From: Campylorhamphus procurvoides
Taxonomy: Eukaryota; Chordata; Aves; Passeriformes; Dendrocolaptidae
Length of the DNA stretch: 64,000 bases
NCBI GenBank assembly: GCA_013396655.1
Contig: WBMV01000852.1
Location: 2,476,189-2,540,188 of the forward strand
Direction: 5' to 3'
Shown one piece after another: positions 13,665-26,000 of the stretch (the stretch's first letter is position 1; every line of letters begins with the position of its first letter). The notes beneath the pieces were generated by a model. It was not told where the DNA came from, did not search any database, and saw only the letters and a list, made by a program, of their open reading frames with translations. A program made the translations under genes and the position numbers.

Positions 13665-14110
13665 TGGCTCTTAGTTATTAATGAGGCGTTTGTTCCGTTT
13701 GCTTAAAAACCTTCCAGCAGCTGTCACGTGTGTGCTATGCAAATTATTTGTGGTCTGGTTAAATACTGTTTTACTAGGAAGGGGAATAACTGAAATTAGT
13801 ACAGGAGAAATAAGTAACATTAACCCTCTGTAGGTTGTTCCCTTTTTAATTATTTTGGTTATTTGGCTCTTGAGCTGAGTGTGCCGCGGTCGTTAACAGC
13901 AATTTGGGTCCTCAGCTTGAATAGTCACGTACCCTCGAGTGCTTACTTTGGGTGGCAGTGGTCCAGAAAGCTGCCAGCATCCTAATTAACACACTTTTTC
14001 AATGGACAATATTAATATTCATACTATTATGCAGTAAAATGAGTAATTTGAATAGACAGAATGTCTTGCACTCTCTTGATCTCTTGTGGATTAACCTACA
14101 AAGGGCCACT
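13665..14110. promoter_or_regulatory. candidate enhancer with octamer and E-box
   Basis: Within a few tens of bases lie a CACGTG E-box (13725-13730) and a perfect octamer ATGCAAAT (13737-13744), the POU/OCT consensus. They are followed by further AT-rich sites including TTTAATTATTTTGGTTATTT, and by CCTAATTAACAC and ATTAATATTC near 13980-14020. CpGs such as CCGCGGTCGTTAAC near 13885 survive here although the surrounding intron is CpG-poor. The composition is typical of a conserved noncoding element. Function and conservation are inferred and not observed. Confidence 0.3.
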
Positions 14111-16490
14111 GGCACTCATTCTTTCAGGCCTTAATGGGTACAAAGGTTTCTAATAAACCTGTTTGGAGCAGAGGTACCTAGAAATGTGTAGCAAATATAA
14201 TGTGTCTGATAGGGGATGTTAGTATTTTGGTAGAGTGGTGAAGGAAGATTTGAAGGGAAATGTTAGTAATAGATGAGCACTTCCAAATGATGGAGGAGTG
14301 AGGCAGCTCTCGTGGGTGACTGGCCCCACAACATCCATCTAAATGATGTCAGCCCAGCAGCAGTGATGCAGAAGAGCCTCAGCTGAGCTGGTGCTTAGAG
14401 GAAAATAGTACTGAGAGGAAGAAAGCAGATATATGTTTGACTGGAAAACAAAAGACTTGGAAGGCTGCTCTGTTTTATTGATGCTCACCATTAAAGGCTA
14501 CCACAAGATATACTACCGAGTTTAGCAAAAGGAATGGAAGTGCAGAGAAAGCTGTGAAAGAAAAGAGATTCATCCAGAGTGAATAGCAGAGGTGCAACTG
14601 GAGCAGGAAACACTGGATTTAGCAAAGAGATTGAGGCATGAGGGTTGTGGGATATGTTTGGATAAGCACAACTCAGGTACTGAAGTATCCAGGTAACTCC
14701 ATTCACCTGAAATACGTACCCTGTGTGTGCACGAACCATCCTATAGCAGATACCCTCTGCCTCTCCCAAGGTCTGACTGACCTTGAGTCCTCAAGGAAGG
14801 AGAAAATGGCTTTGGGATCGGGATTGAGGGAAAACGGCTGCTGAAGAAAAAATAGACGAGTCTCAGCACATCTTCAGTTCAACATTCAGTGCAGAGAAAG
14901 CTGTTTGCTGGAGGGAATGAGATTCACAGTTGCTCCATCCTCTAAAGAGCCTTTGCTGGTGCAAAGAGTGCAGAGGAAGGAGGTCCTCTGGGTAGATGCA
15001 GATTTGGCTGTGGTCCCTGCAGTGCTCAAGGTCCTACAGAGATGCTGCTCTGTGTTCAGCAGCAGAGCTGAAAGCCTGTGTGAGTGCAGGATTGATGGCA
15101 ATGAATTGCGTTTGACTGGCTCGGCACAGGAACGAGATCACGTTTAACAGCACCAGGGGAGACTTTGAAGAATGGATAAAAGGGAGCTGAGGGAGAGAGG
15201 GCAGCTGTGGATGCAGATTACCTGGAGCCAGGATGGTTTCTGGTGGCGTCACACGCAATCTGTGCATTCCCAGGGCCTGGCACTGGCTGTGGTCTTGTAC
15301 AGAGGATGCAGACACACCTTAGATGTCAACAGGCAGAAGGCATCTGTGAAGAGCAGTGTTTTTCTAAAGAGGAAGGTGACTGTGTAGTGCTACTGTTCAA
15401 ACTGATTTAGTTCGCTTTGTACATGGGTAGCTTTGGCTTCTGAATGAAAGTTTAACCATGGAAACCATAGCTGCCAGTCAGAGCAGCAAACCTCTTTTTG
15501 CAGAGCCTGACCTGTCTACTGTGCTGGTGGCATCTTTGTGTCTGTGTCAGTGGCCAGTATAAGATGTTGGAATGGGACAAATCTCTTTTTCTGAAGGTAA
15601 CTCACCAACCCCTCTTCCAGCAGCCAAGATGGGGAGACAAGACTGAATTACCCAGCTCACTTTAGGTGCTGCCTTCTTGCTGGGGGTCAGGCCTAAAACC
15701 TTTGTGTGTGCCTGCCTAGGCTGCATCTCTTATCTGCCCAAAGAGGGGTGGCATCTCCTCATCTCAAATAGCTTCAAATACCTCTTTTTATGGTGCATTC
15801 TTGGTAACCACTTTGGTACCACCTGTGGGCTCTTCCCATAACCTGGGACATGGTGGATCCCATGTGAACACTGAACGTGGATGTTTTACTCTCCTTGGCC
15901 CTTTCAAACCCTGGGGTGTTGGTGCATCCAGCTATAACACAGGTGGCCATGTTAGCTATTGCTTGGTCCACTGTGTCACAGCTGGAGAACGTCCCCAGCC
16001 TGCATCTTCATCAGATATCCTGAGAAATGGACTTACAGCACAAAGATGTGCACTGAGCTGTGGTACCTGGAGAGCAACACTGTGGATCTCTTCCCATCAA
16101 CAATCCTGCAGGTATCAGTGGAGTGCTACAGTGGGGGCACTTAGTCTTCCTGGCTTTGTGAAATCAGATCAATATTGATTATTAGAGATTTTATTTTTTT
16201 AAGGTGAAAGGAGAGAAGAAGAATGTCTCCAGCCTGTGCCAGAGGCTACCAGAGGCTCTGCACAAAAGAACTCACTGGCAATATTGGAGACATATCCCAT
16301 TAGCCAGGAGCTCATGGAAAAATCAGAAGCTTTTAGAGCCCAAGTTAGTGTCGTGAATCAAACAGTGAAAACCTCCTTTGTTATTGCAGCTTTATGTGAA
16401 CTAGAAAATGTCCTTCAAGGAGTTTCTGTGATTGAATGAGTGGAAAATAGAAGTCCACAACCCACATGTTTCTCTGCTGGAGAAGGCCAT
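14111..16490 (+). other. TNIK: TNIK large intron, part 4
   Basis: Ordinary intron sequence. Chance ORFs of 60-125 codons on both strands overlap each other. I found no identifiable transposon, exon or RNA gene. Confidence 0.7.
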
Positions 16491-16499
16491 GGGGGCTTG

Positions 16500-16929
16500 C
16501 TGGGGCTGGCAGGCTCCCCATCAGCCCCGGCTTTCGCTCTCCGCAGCTCCCTCCCTTGAGCAGGAGGTATTTTGGCTACCAGTGAAACAGCCAGTGAGTC
16601 AAAAAGAAGGAGGAGGAGGGGGGGGAAACAAAGAAAGGAGAGAGGAATAATAATACATATAACACTGAAGCCAGTTGGAAGGGGAGGGAAGCGGGGACGA
16701 GTGGTGCAGAGCTGTGACTCACCCACAGCTCTGCTCCCGACGCGTGCAGAGCCAAGCGAACGCAATACTGCAGCATCTCTGCTGGCAGGATGGGCATCTC
16801 CCCGGCAGCCAGGGATGCAGCAGGGCCAGAGGGCTGCCCTGCTCCCCCCAGCCCTCATCCCTCCTCCGCTCTCACTCCCAGCCCCTGGCTCCGTGTAGAG
16901 CCTGCCCTGTGCTCCGGTGAGATCGAGGA
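16500..16929 (+). promoter_or_regulatory. GC/CpG-richer island with two AP-1 sites
   Basis: This block is clearly richer in GC and CpG than the intron around it, with CpGs in contexts such as GACGCGTGC, AGCGAACGC and TCCGGTGAGATCG. It has two consensus AP-1/TRE sites, TGAGTCA at 16595-16601 and TGACTCA at 16715-16721, flanking a purine-rich tract (GGAGGAGGAGGGGGGGG, about 16608-16627) and an AT-rich CATATAAC word near 16657. It could be an intronic enhancer or an alternative or nested promoter. The candidate signal-peptide exon at 16930-16996 lies directly downstream. No transcript evidence can be read from the sequence. Confidence 0.35.
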
Positions 16930-16996
16930 ATGGGAATTGTGGCGCTGGAGCGAGGTGCCCGCTGCTGGATGGCACTCCTGGGTACCCTCCTGCTGG
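16930..16996 (+). other. candidate unannotated first coding exon (signal-peptide-like)
   Basis: An ATG at 16930 in a good Kozak context (G at -3, G at +4) opens MGIVALERGARCW followed by MALLGTLLLG. This is a charged N-terminal region followed by a Leu-rich hydrophobic core, as in a signal peptide. The frame stops at TGA 17002-17004 unless spliced. A plausible 5' splice site, G|GTACGTGAT, falls at 16996/16997 and would leave the frame in phase 1, the usual phase of signal-peptide exons in secreted and membrane proteins. It cannot join TNIK exon 3, which needs phase 0. I do not recognise the protein and found no matching downstream exon, so it may be chance. Confidence 0.2.
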
Positions 16997-17030
16997 GTAC
17001 GTGATGGGCTGAGCTGAGCTCCCTCACTGC

Positions 17031-20000
17031 TGCTTCCATCTGCCCTTCTATCTGCTGCCAGAGTTCATAGAAGTACCAAAATCTATTTTCCTGCCCACAT
17101 TTGGTGTCCTTATGTGTCCTCTTTCTGTGAAGCGCTTTCATTTTAGTTCATTATTTTTCGGAACTTTTGGGGTAAGTCTCAGAGAAGGCCTTAAAATAGA
17201 GAAATCATGTAAGTTTAAATATTTCTGAGGAAGGCTGGGAAAATATTCTGCAGCCTGCTCTGTGACCTTTTCATGTCCCCTAGGAGGCTGAGAGCAGCTT
17301 ATTTCTGAATAATACCCCAACTGCATTCATAATATGAAAAATACTCATTTGTAAAGCTGCCTGTTTTGCTTTAAGGTGAACAGAAGTAATTAAGTCTCAA
17401 ATGTACTGACTGATGGCAAGCCAGGGCTGCTGCCAGGGGGATGTTTGTGTCCATCAGAGCACCAAGGCACAGGGCATGATTTTTTATTTTTATTAAATCC
17501 CCTTCATGAGAAGCCTAGGGTTAGCCAGGCCAGGCTTAAGGTCAGGCTTAGCTCTGCCTGAAAGCTCTCATGGCATTTTATTCAGTTGAGATTTAAAGGG
17601 TTTATTGCTTCATTCTCTAGTTCAAGCCAGAAATTTTTCCCCTTTTTGCAGGAAGGACATTTTCTCACAGATCCTTTGCTTTGGTGATGAGAGAAGAAAA
17701 CTCTTCTGAGCCAAAATATTCAAATGATGCTTTCCCTGTAGAAAAAATTAAATCCCTTTTTTTTTTTTCTTTTTCCTTCACTGTAAAATGTGTGTATAAT
17801 GTAATACCTGTGTGGGGAACGTGCAGTATTTTTGAGTGCTGGTTCCCATTCTGGGATTTTGCTTTGTTTTCACCATGTCTCTGTCCAGCCAGCTGTCCTT
17901 ATTCCACATGGAGACACTTAATGAGAGGTCTTCCAAGGCTTCCCTTTCTTAGCCACATGCCTTTTCCTGCCTTGGTGCCCTGGCCCGAGGTGGAGTGTGG
18001 CTGCTCCTGGAGGAATGTGGAGTGCCCTTTGTGGGAGCAGCTCTGCCCGGGTGATGGGAGCCCTCAGTTTCAGCTGGAGCAAAGCTACCAGCCAGTGGCC
18101 CAAGAGGAGCACAGAAATGGACAGTTTATTTTATTTTCTAATGACTGTTATTTTGGCAGGTTGTTCTGAAGGGTCGGTAATTGATCTCTGCTGCAGTGAC
18201 TTTAGCAAGGGGTGACTCACTCCAGCCTTGCCTACAGAGCTGCCTTGTCCCGGTACAGCCTTCACAGCCTTTGTCAAAACACTGTTTCCTGCTAATTTTG
18301 TGTAATGTTGGAGGTACTTGAAGCTGGGACTGAGCAGCCAGTGAAAAGTACAGTGGAGAGATCCATATGTTCATCCCTCCTTCCTGGCCACATGGGATCC
18401 CTGACTATCCCAGGCAGGGCAGGTAATAGGGATGCTATTCTGGAATAGCTATCCTGATGTCAGGATTAGCCTGGGAAATGTCAAAACACATATTATTTTC
18501 AACAGAATGAGGTATCTGCTTACAAAGCAAACAACTGTTCTTGGCTAACTTGAGCTCCCCACAGGTTTGCAAAATCTGGCCTGTGTAGAGATGAGGCACC
18601 CAGCTTGCTTGGTGTTGCAATAAGGAGGGGAGATCACCTCTGTGGTTACTGAACAATGACTGGCTCAATTTCATCCATGTTAGGTCCTAATGTGGTTATT
18701 TACGTGCTCAGCACAAGCATAAGAACAGCTGTTTTGGAATCACATGTGGCTGCTTGAGTGAATATTGTGGGAACGTAGGGTGCCTACAAGCCTGATCCAG
18801 GTTAGTTGTGCTCCCCTTTATTTTTGACCCTCTCATGGTCAGTAGGTAAAATTATATTATTTATTCCTCCCATGAGACCACGTGGGGCCAGGGACAGACA
18901 GGTACAGATCTACCACGAAGAAGAAAACCACCTCCTTCAGCAGAAAGGGTGGCCAGGGACACCCTGCAAACACCCTGACTGCAGCACAGGGGGACAGGAT
19001 GCTCCAGTCAGAATGGAAAATCACCTTCTGCAGCATTTTATCTGAGATCCAGTCCTGCTTACTGCTCCAGGACTACGTGAGGAAGAACTAAGAGCCAGCG
19101 GATTATTTCAAATTCCATTTTTTCCCTCTAGAGATGGAGGGGTGGAAGTAATTTTTAAGCTGTTGGGGCTGTATCAATTATCAAAGTGTATGAGGGTGGG
19201 AGGGAGCACTGTGGAGAAGCCCCAGGGGCTTGCTGCTGCCAGGGTGGTGTTTCTGGGGTCCTGGCCCTGCATCTCAGGGTCTCATTCTGGCCTCTCAAAG
19301 CAAAGACGCACCAATGCTGTGGTTCCTCTGTAGGGCAGGGGCTGAGTCATGGCTGCAGTGAAGGGATGCTCGGGAAGTGGGGACTGTCACCCTGGTCCCC
19401 CCAGAGCATCCCTGCCTGCCCTGCAGAGCTCCAGGTGAGACTCAGCGGGTGTTTGGGAATAGTGGAGGAGGCATCACCTCCAGCAATTAAGTTTTTCTTC
19501 ATTCCCATCATCTTTCAGTTCTGAAGCATCATTTACATCCACATCCATTTTTTTCCCTGGCTGCTGCGGCGTTTGTGCCGAGGGGACCTTTTTGGCGAAT
19601 GCCTCTGACAGAAATGTGTTTTCTTATCCCTTGAAGCTGAAAGCCATAAAGAAAAGAATGACTTTAATGAACAGACCTTGCCGAATCACCACCTTGAAGC
19701 TCTAGCTGCTCATGTGAATCAAAACCTGCTGAAAGTAGGTCATATAGTAAAAATGAATTAGGTTTACTTCACATTTTATTGACTCTGCCAGTTTTTCATT
19801 CATAGAAGCTTATAGTTGGGAATGTATCTTGTCCTTTTAATGCTAGGCTGAGGTAAAAGGGGACAATACTGTTCTTTATTCCCTCCCTTTTGCCCTTCAT
19901 GTTTCTGGGGGTTGAGTGTACGATGGATGTGCTTTCTCTTTTCCTTGTTTATTTATTCTTTTATTCTCCTGCACCGAAGAAATGCTGAAGTGATGACCAG

Positions 20001-23000
20001 GTCACAAGTGGGAATTCAGCCTGGTCCCAAAAGTCTGTGCAGCACTTAAATCAGTCTTGAAACTTCCCTGAAGTGTTGAAGTGGTGGAGTGGTGTCTGTC
20101 TGCAGGAGAAGGATTGCAGTGCATCTCCTTCCTGGTGCTGAGCAGCAGGACAGTGTCGTGTGAGTTAGCAGAGAGAGGGGACAGTCCTCAGCTTCCAGCC
20201 TCTCCTTGGGTGAGAAACCCTGGATTTTGGGGTAGGTGAACCTATCTTGCCAGCTGGCACATTATGGACTCCACCTGTTAATTCATGCAGTGTGGCACAA
20301 CTGAGCTCAGGCAACTTATTCAGATCAGACTTTAATTTTGGTGTTAAGCCTTCAAGCATCAACAGTTGCACTGTTTGTCCATTAATCCCTGCTGGTGATT
20401 AATTACTCTCACTTAAAAATTATGCTTTTTATTTCCTATTAGTCTTTGTCTTCAGTTTGGAGTCATTGAATCTTGTGGTCTTTACCATTTTCTGCCTGTC
20501 TGGAATTGTGATTTTTCCTGAAGTTTTTGCTGGAATTAATCAGTCTGGTCCTGGCTTTATCAGGAAGCTGCAAGGAGGAGGATGGAGAGAAGGCAGAAAT
20601 GTTGGAATGGTGGGATTTGTGCATGCACTGTTCATTTAAAAGACTTTTTTTAAGGGAGACATAGTAACACACAGCACTGAGATTTTGTCTCGTGTTTAGG
20701 ATTTCTTTTGTGGCTAATGGCAAACCTGTGAATGAGGGCAGCTTCTCTAATGATGGATGATTTTTCCCTGCCTTCCTATCTCTGCTGCCTGCTGTAGATG
20801 GTACGTACTTTAAGGGGGTGAAAAATCCCTACTGATAAATTAGGATTTGTTTTGCAACCTTTTCTCTGCAATTACAGCTAACTGCTTTGATCTCAGCTGA
20901 AGACCTTTATCCAATGACAGAATATAAATCTTCTCTACCTGTGGTTTCATGAGTTAAAGAAATATAGCCAGAAACTGTCCTCGTAGGAAGAGAGAGTCCC
21001 CACTGGTACCCCTGTACCAGCTGCCTCGGGAGGGCACAGCAGAGACTACAAGTAGCTTCTGTCCTTATAATTACTGCAGAACAATCCACACATTACCTAA
21101 AATCACAGCTTGAAAAAATTAAACTATTTAATCTTGCATAATACAGTGTGACACACAGATGAAGGCCTGTAAGTAAACCACTGTTCTACTCCAGAAAAGA
21201 CCTTCATTGACTATTATGTGAACAATAAATCTTCCACTTTCTCTTAAGAAACAGTAATTACAGAATCTTCAGCTGTGATGGGTATCTCCTGCTGACAATA
21301 AATGTCTGTCCTTCAGCACATCAGCAGCATGTTAGTGATGGATGCTGTGGCCTACACTGTAAAGATAATGTAAAATACTGTCTGTAGTACATACTGGCAG
21401 CCTTTTTTTAAGCCCTGTGAGTATAGATTGGGAAGGTGCTCTGTGTATCCAGGAACACTTCTTGTTTGTCAAACTTCCTTTTTTTAACAGTTCCGAGATA
21501 TTTTTGCTGTCTGGCTCTTGGTTACTAGCAAGGAGCTCCAAGGAGATAAGCTCCCCTCTTTGGTGGGTAGGGAGCTGCCTCAGCAGTGGCAGAGAGGGGT
21601 GACCTCTTTCACTGCTTCACCAGCAGAATCGAAGCAGAAAACCGAGTGGATCAATGGGAGCCATAATCCAGTTTTGCAGGGTGGAACTGGGTCATGGGGA
21701 GGTGTGGGAATGCAGGCTGCAGGCTTTGCTGCTGCCTGTGCCTGGGAATGTGCCTGTGGGGGCAGCCCCAGCACCCAGAGACAGCTCAAGGACATGCTCA
21801 GCTGCTGTTCCTGTCCAGCCCTGATGGGCACCAGCTATCCTACAACAGGGCTTGGTGTGTGAGGAGGTCAAACAGGAATAATTGTCTTCAGTCCATGTCT
21901 TCATTAGGCCAGTGTGGACACTGCTGGAAGGCAAACATGGAATCTTTTTACAAGTACACTCCTCAGCACTGGCTTGTTAGGCATGAGCTCTGCTTCCAGA
22001 CCATCTACATACACCAAGAGCTCTCTGGCTTCAACCTGGATTCCTTTTGTTTTGGAAGGAAAAAATAATTCTTGGCATAGAATTTATCTGCATCTTTAAT
22101 TCCTGAACGTAGAGGCTTTTGAGATGAACATAAAACTAGAATGGATATTCAGGGAATGTCATCTCTTGAATACTCTTCTTAGAAAGCAGCAGAGAATCCC
22201 TCCTGGACACTCATCTGGGTGCCCTGAAGAAGAGGGGCCTCTGTGATGGGACGGTTTCCTCTGGTGGATGGGGCCAGCCTTGGTGACTGCCTAAGCTGGA
22301 CTCTGGATTTAATGCTGAGAAAGACTGAAGGATAAAGGAGTGAGATGAGGTCTGAATCTCGTTTTAATTGTGAGAGTGTTTCTTGAGAAAATAGTTCTTG
22401 AAAAGAATTGCAACTTTTTTTTTAATGGCTGCACATCTCAATTTACAGAGAATTCAGAGATTTTTCAAATATTCTTTTTCCTCTGGGTTAATGGTTTGTA
22501 ATCCACTGGGAGTTTGGTGGCAGCAGAAAGGCTTGGCCTCTGTTTTGGAGCATGCTCTGGTGGGTCTGATTTTCTTGTCATCTCACTAATTGCAGGGCCT
22601 CTGATTCCCCTGGAATTCAGAGTGAATCAGGGTCAGGGTACCAGGTCGTTGCCTGCCTTGCCTATCACACCACAGACTTTTTCTGTGCAGGGTTCACATG
22701 CTTGAGGCTTGAAACCATCTCAATAAACATTGGGAACTGCTGGGGGCTTTGGACAAGTGTTAGCTGGGCTTCTGCATCTTTTAGAAATACTGCAAGCAGG
22801 CAAGTAGGTGCTGTGCCTTGGCCCTCAATTTTCTCTGCTTTCTTCCCTCTCTTCCAGGCTGCTCTTAAACAACTGTGCATCAGGTACATGAGGAACATGA
22901 TAATGGTTTGAAGAGAGCATTAAATAGGCAAATAGCCAACTTTTGTCTTAACTAGTACCTAGGTTTTTTGCTTCACTTCCCTCTTGTAATGTATAGTTTC

Positions 23001-26000
23001 TCTGTTTTTGTTTTTTTCCATTTCTTTCTTTATATATTTCCCTGACTGAAATTGCCCTAGTTACAGCTGTCATATTCCTGCTTTGTGGTGGTCTGATTTG
23101 GCAGCCCTGTTCCTTCTCAGAACTTACAGACAAATGACGTTTAACTCGCAGCATCTTCTGGTTGCTTTGCACTGTCACAACAAGATTAGAGTAATTCACG
23201 TGAAAGTAGAAAACCCAGCTCTCTTCCAGGAGAAAAGTGCATTCCTTCATTCCTTCACAGAATGTAAAGATAGAACAGTTTTTTATGGAGTGCCACAGCT
23301 CCTGTGGTTGCATGTCAGTGTTTAGCCCATGTCAAGTGTAAGCTGCATCCTCCTCTATTAGTGCTGGTTTCATGGTGTTCTCTGTCCATCCTCTGCTTGT
23401 TTTCTGGAGGTGGAGTCAGCTGTATTATTGCTTGGAAATGAGCGAAAATAACTTGCTGAGATGACTCCCTAAATAATTTACTCTTGGAGGAGCGTTCTTG
23501 TGCGCTCTCTGGAGTGGTGATGAGGAAGGAAGTAGGACACTTCTTCTGCACAGCATCATGTTGAAAAACATCTCCCCTTCTTTTTCAGTGATATGAACAG
23601 ATTTTGCAGGCCATCCTAATGTTCTGCTACCTCCTGTCCAGTGACTGATGTGGTCCATTCCAGATTATCCAGTGTTTTTCTTCCTGTCTGGAGTGAAAAC
23701 TAGCCTTGCCTTGTGGCTGGTGACAGAGGAGCTCCTGGCATTTCCTGAGATGACTCATCTCTTGCCATGTTGATGCATTGGGGCTGACTTTGGACTCTGT
23801 GGTGATTTGGTGATTAACTGGGCATCTTTCTGAAAGGGCTTTCAACAGTGACTCCTTGTGACTTTTTTTGCTGTTTAAGTCATTGAACTGTGGTGATGAG
23901 AAACTTTTGTTAGTGGAAAAGGGAACTTTTGGGGTTTCGTTGCTGCAGGATTAGTCAGATAATGCCCAGTGGGCTACAGCTTCAAAAGGGGCAGCTGTGT
24001 GTGGTTAAAGCACGGGACTAGGATTGAAGAGGGTGTTTCTTTAGTGCCACATGTTTTCTGTATGATCTGGGCTGCTGACCTTTCTGTGCCTCCCTTGGCT
24101 CACTGGTACCATCAGCCCAATGGGGACATTACTCACTTTATTACATTTCTTGGGTAATTGATGCCAAAACCATATTTTCCAGCCAGTGCTCCTGATTCCC
24201 CAGGTAGTTGCTGAATGGGCTTGTGAAACTCTAGAAGGCCCTTGGTGGGGTACGCAGGGTCTGGTTGAGAGAGGGGTCATGGGGGACCCAGATGCTCTGC
24301 TGCAGGAGAGCTCCACAAGCATCTGTCCCTGCAGATGTGCCAGCAGCTGAGGAGGAGCTTCACAGCCTTCACAGGGCTGTTGACAGCTCTGAGTGCTGGT
24401 GCTGCATTCCCGTAGCATTTAGGGGAGATCACATCCCTCATGGAGAAGGCTCAGTTGTGGACCCATTTTTGGCTGTGCAGATGGAAGAGTCAGGTCTAGT
24501 GAGCAAGAGTATTTGTTCATGGGAGGGAGCAGAGGCTGCTCTTGCTCCCGTGAATTTATGGCACGTGGCCCATGGTGGAAACAGGTTATAAAACCTGGGA
24601 AGCGTGGCAGTTTGTTGTTTGGGAACACGCCTGGTTACAGGAACAGCCTTGTGCTCTTCAGGGAACCATCCCACAAAGGAAAGGTTGGGTTGCTGTGATA
24701 AAACACCTTGATCTGGGTTACTGATGTTGCACTAATTACAATCTGTAGTGCTCTATTAGGGACCGTGTTGTTCAGCCTTGCTGCAGCCCCACAGGGAGAG
24801 CATGGGAGAGGATGAGCAGGTGATAGGGGACTGCACTAGGAGCACGGTGAATTTAGCTGGAGGAGATCTGGGAAATGCCTTTTCAAATATACTGGTATCC
24901 ATAGAAAAACTTTGTGTTGTTTTTAAATGAAGTGGAACAAGGAGAATCAGAAATCTCCCTGTGCCTCTGCAGTTTGTAGCATATATGTGTTATCAGGCTG
25001 GGTCCTGCCCTGTCAATACCTGTGTCACAGGCTCCTTACTGTAATAAAATTGGAGTACTTTTTTGGAACAGCTTTAAAAGACACTGTTTTTCTGTCCAAA
25101 TACCCATGACTTAGCTGTGATCTTCACAGAATGACTTTGGTACAGACAGTTTGATACAAACCTTGGCTGTGTCACTATATAAAAGCTGGGTCTTTTATAA
25201 AGGCTGGAGTTCAGGGAAATAATATGAAAATTCTATTTATTGTTAATACATGAAAGCCCACGCTGAAGATGAAAACTCATCTTACAAACTGCTCTCTAAA
25301 TTATACCCATGTGGTGCTCGAAACATTCTGCTCAACCCTCTTAATTAAAGACTAAACTCTATGAGACAACTGCTCTGCTTCCCTCTTCTCATCCCCCCTT
25401 TTGCTTCCTTCGCTGTTTGCTTAAAACACATTCCCTCTGTTGGGAGGAGTGACTGAATTCTGTTTTTCCTTCATCTCCCAAATGTCCAAGGGTATGTTAT
25501 TTTCTGGAGAGAACATACATGGTGGATATGGGTCTGCTGTAGGAGCAGCAGGACTTGTGATCCTTTTTCCTCAGTGAGCAGCAAACCCCAGTGGGTCCCA
25601 TGCTCTGACCCCAAGCTGTGGGTGAGTTCAGTCATGGCCAGGTAAGATGTCACCCAGAAAGCCTTGACTGCTACATACCCTGCTCTCCTGCTTTTCCTGG
25701 CAAATTGATTGGGTTTGGGGCAGGAAGAATTGATGGTGACCTCAGCAAAGACCATCACAGTGTTGTAGTGCCCCTGTTGTGCCAAAACCATCCTCCCCTT
25801 GGGGGAGCATCCCTTTTTGTGGTTTCTTTTTCCTTCTCATCTGTGACTGTGGGCTTGTGAGTGGCATTGCATGTCATGGTGCTCCTGCAAGTGCTGCCAG
25901 CATTGCTGTGGTGGGGTCCTTGCTGTCAGTGCTTGGAAAGCAGTCCGAGGCTTTGATGTGTCAGGTCAGCTGAGCTCAGCTCAGTAGCGTGAGGGTTCAG

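Noticed and set aside
16415..16975. 186-codon minus-strand ORF
   Set aside because: It lies across the GC-rich island and is compositionally a shadow of it; low-complexity stretches (Pro, Leu runs) come from the purine tract on the other strand.
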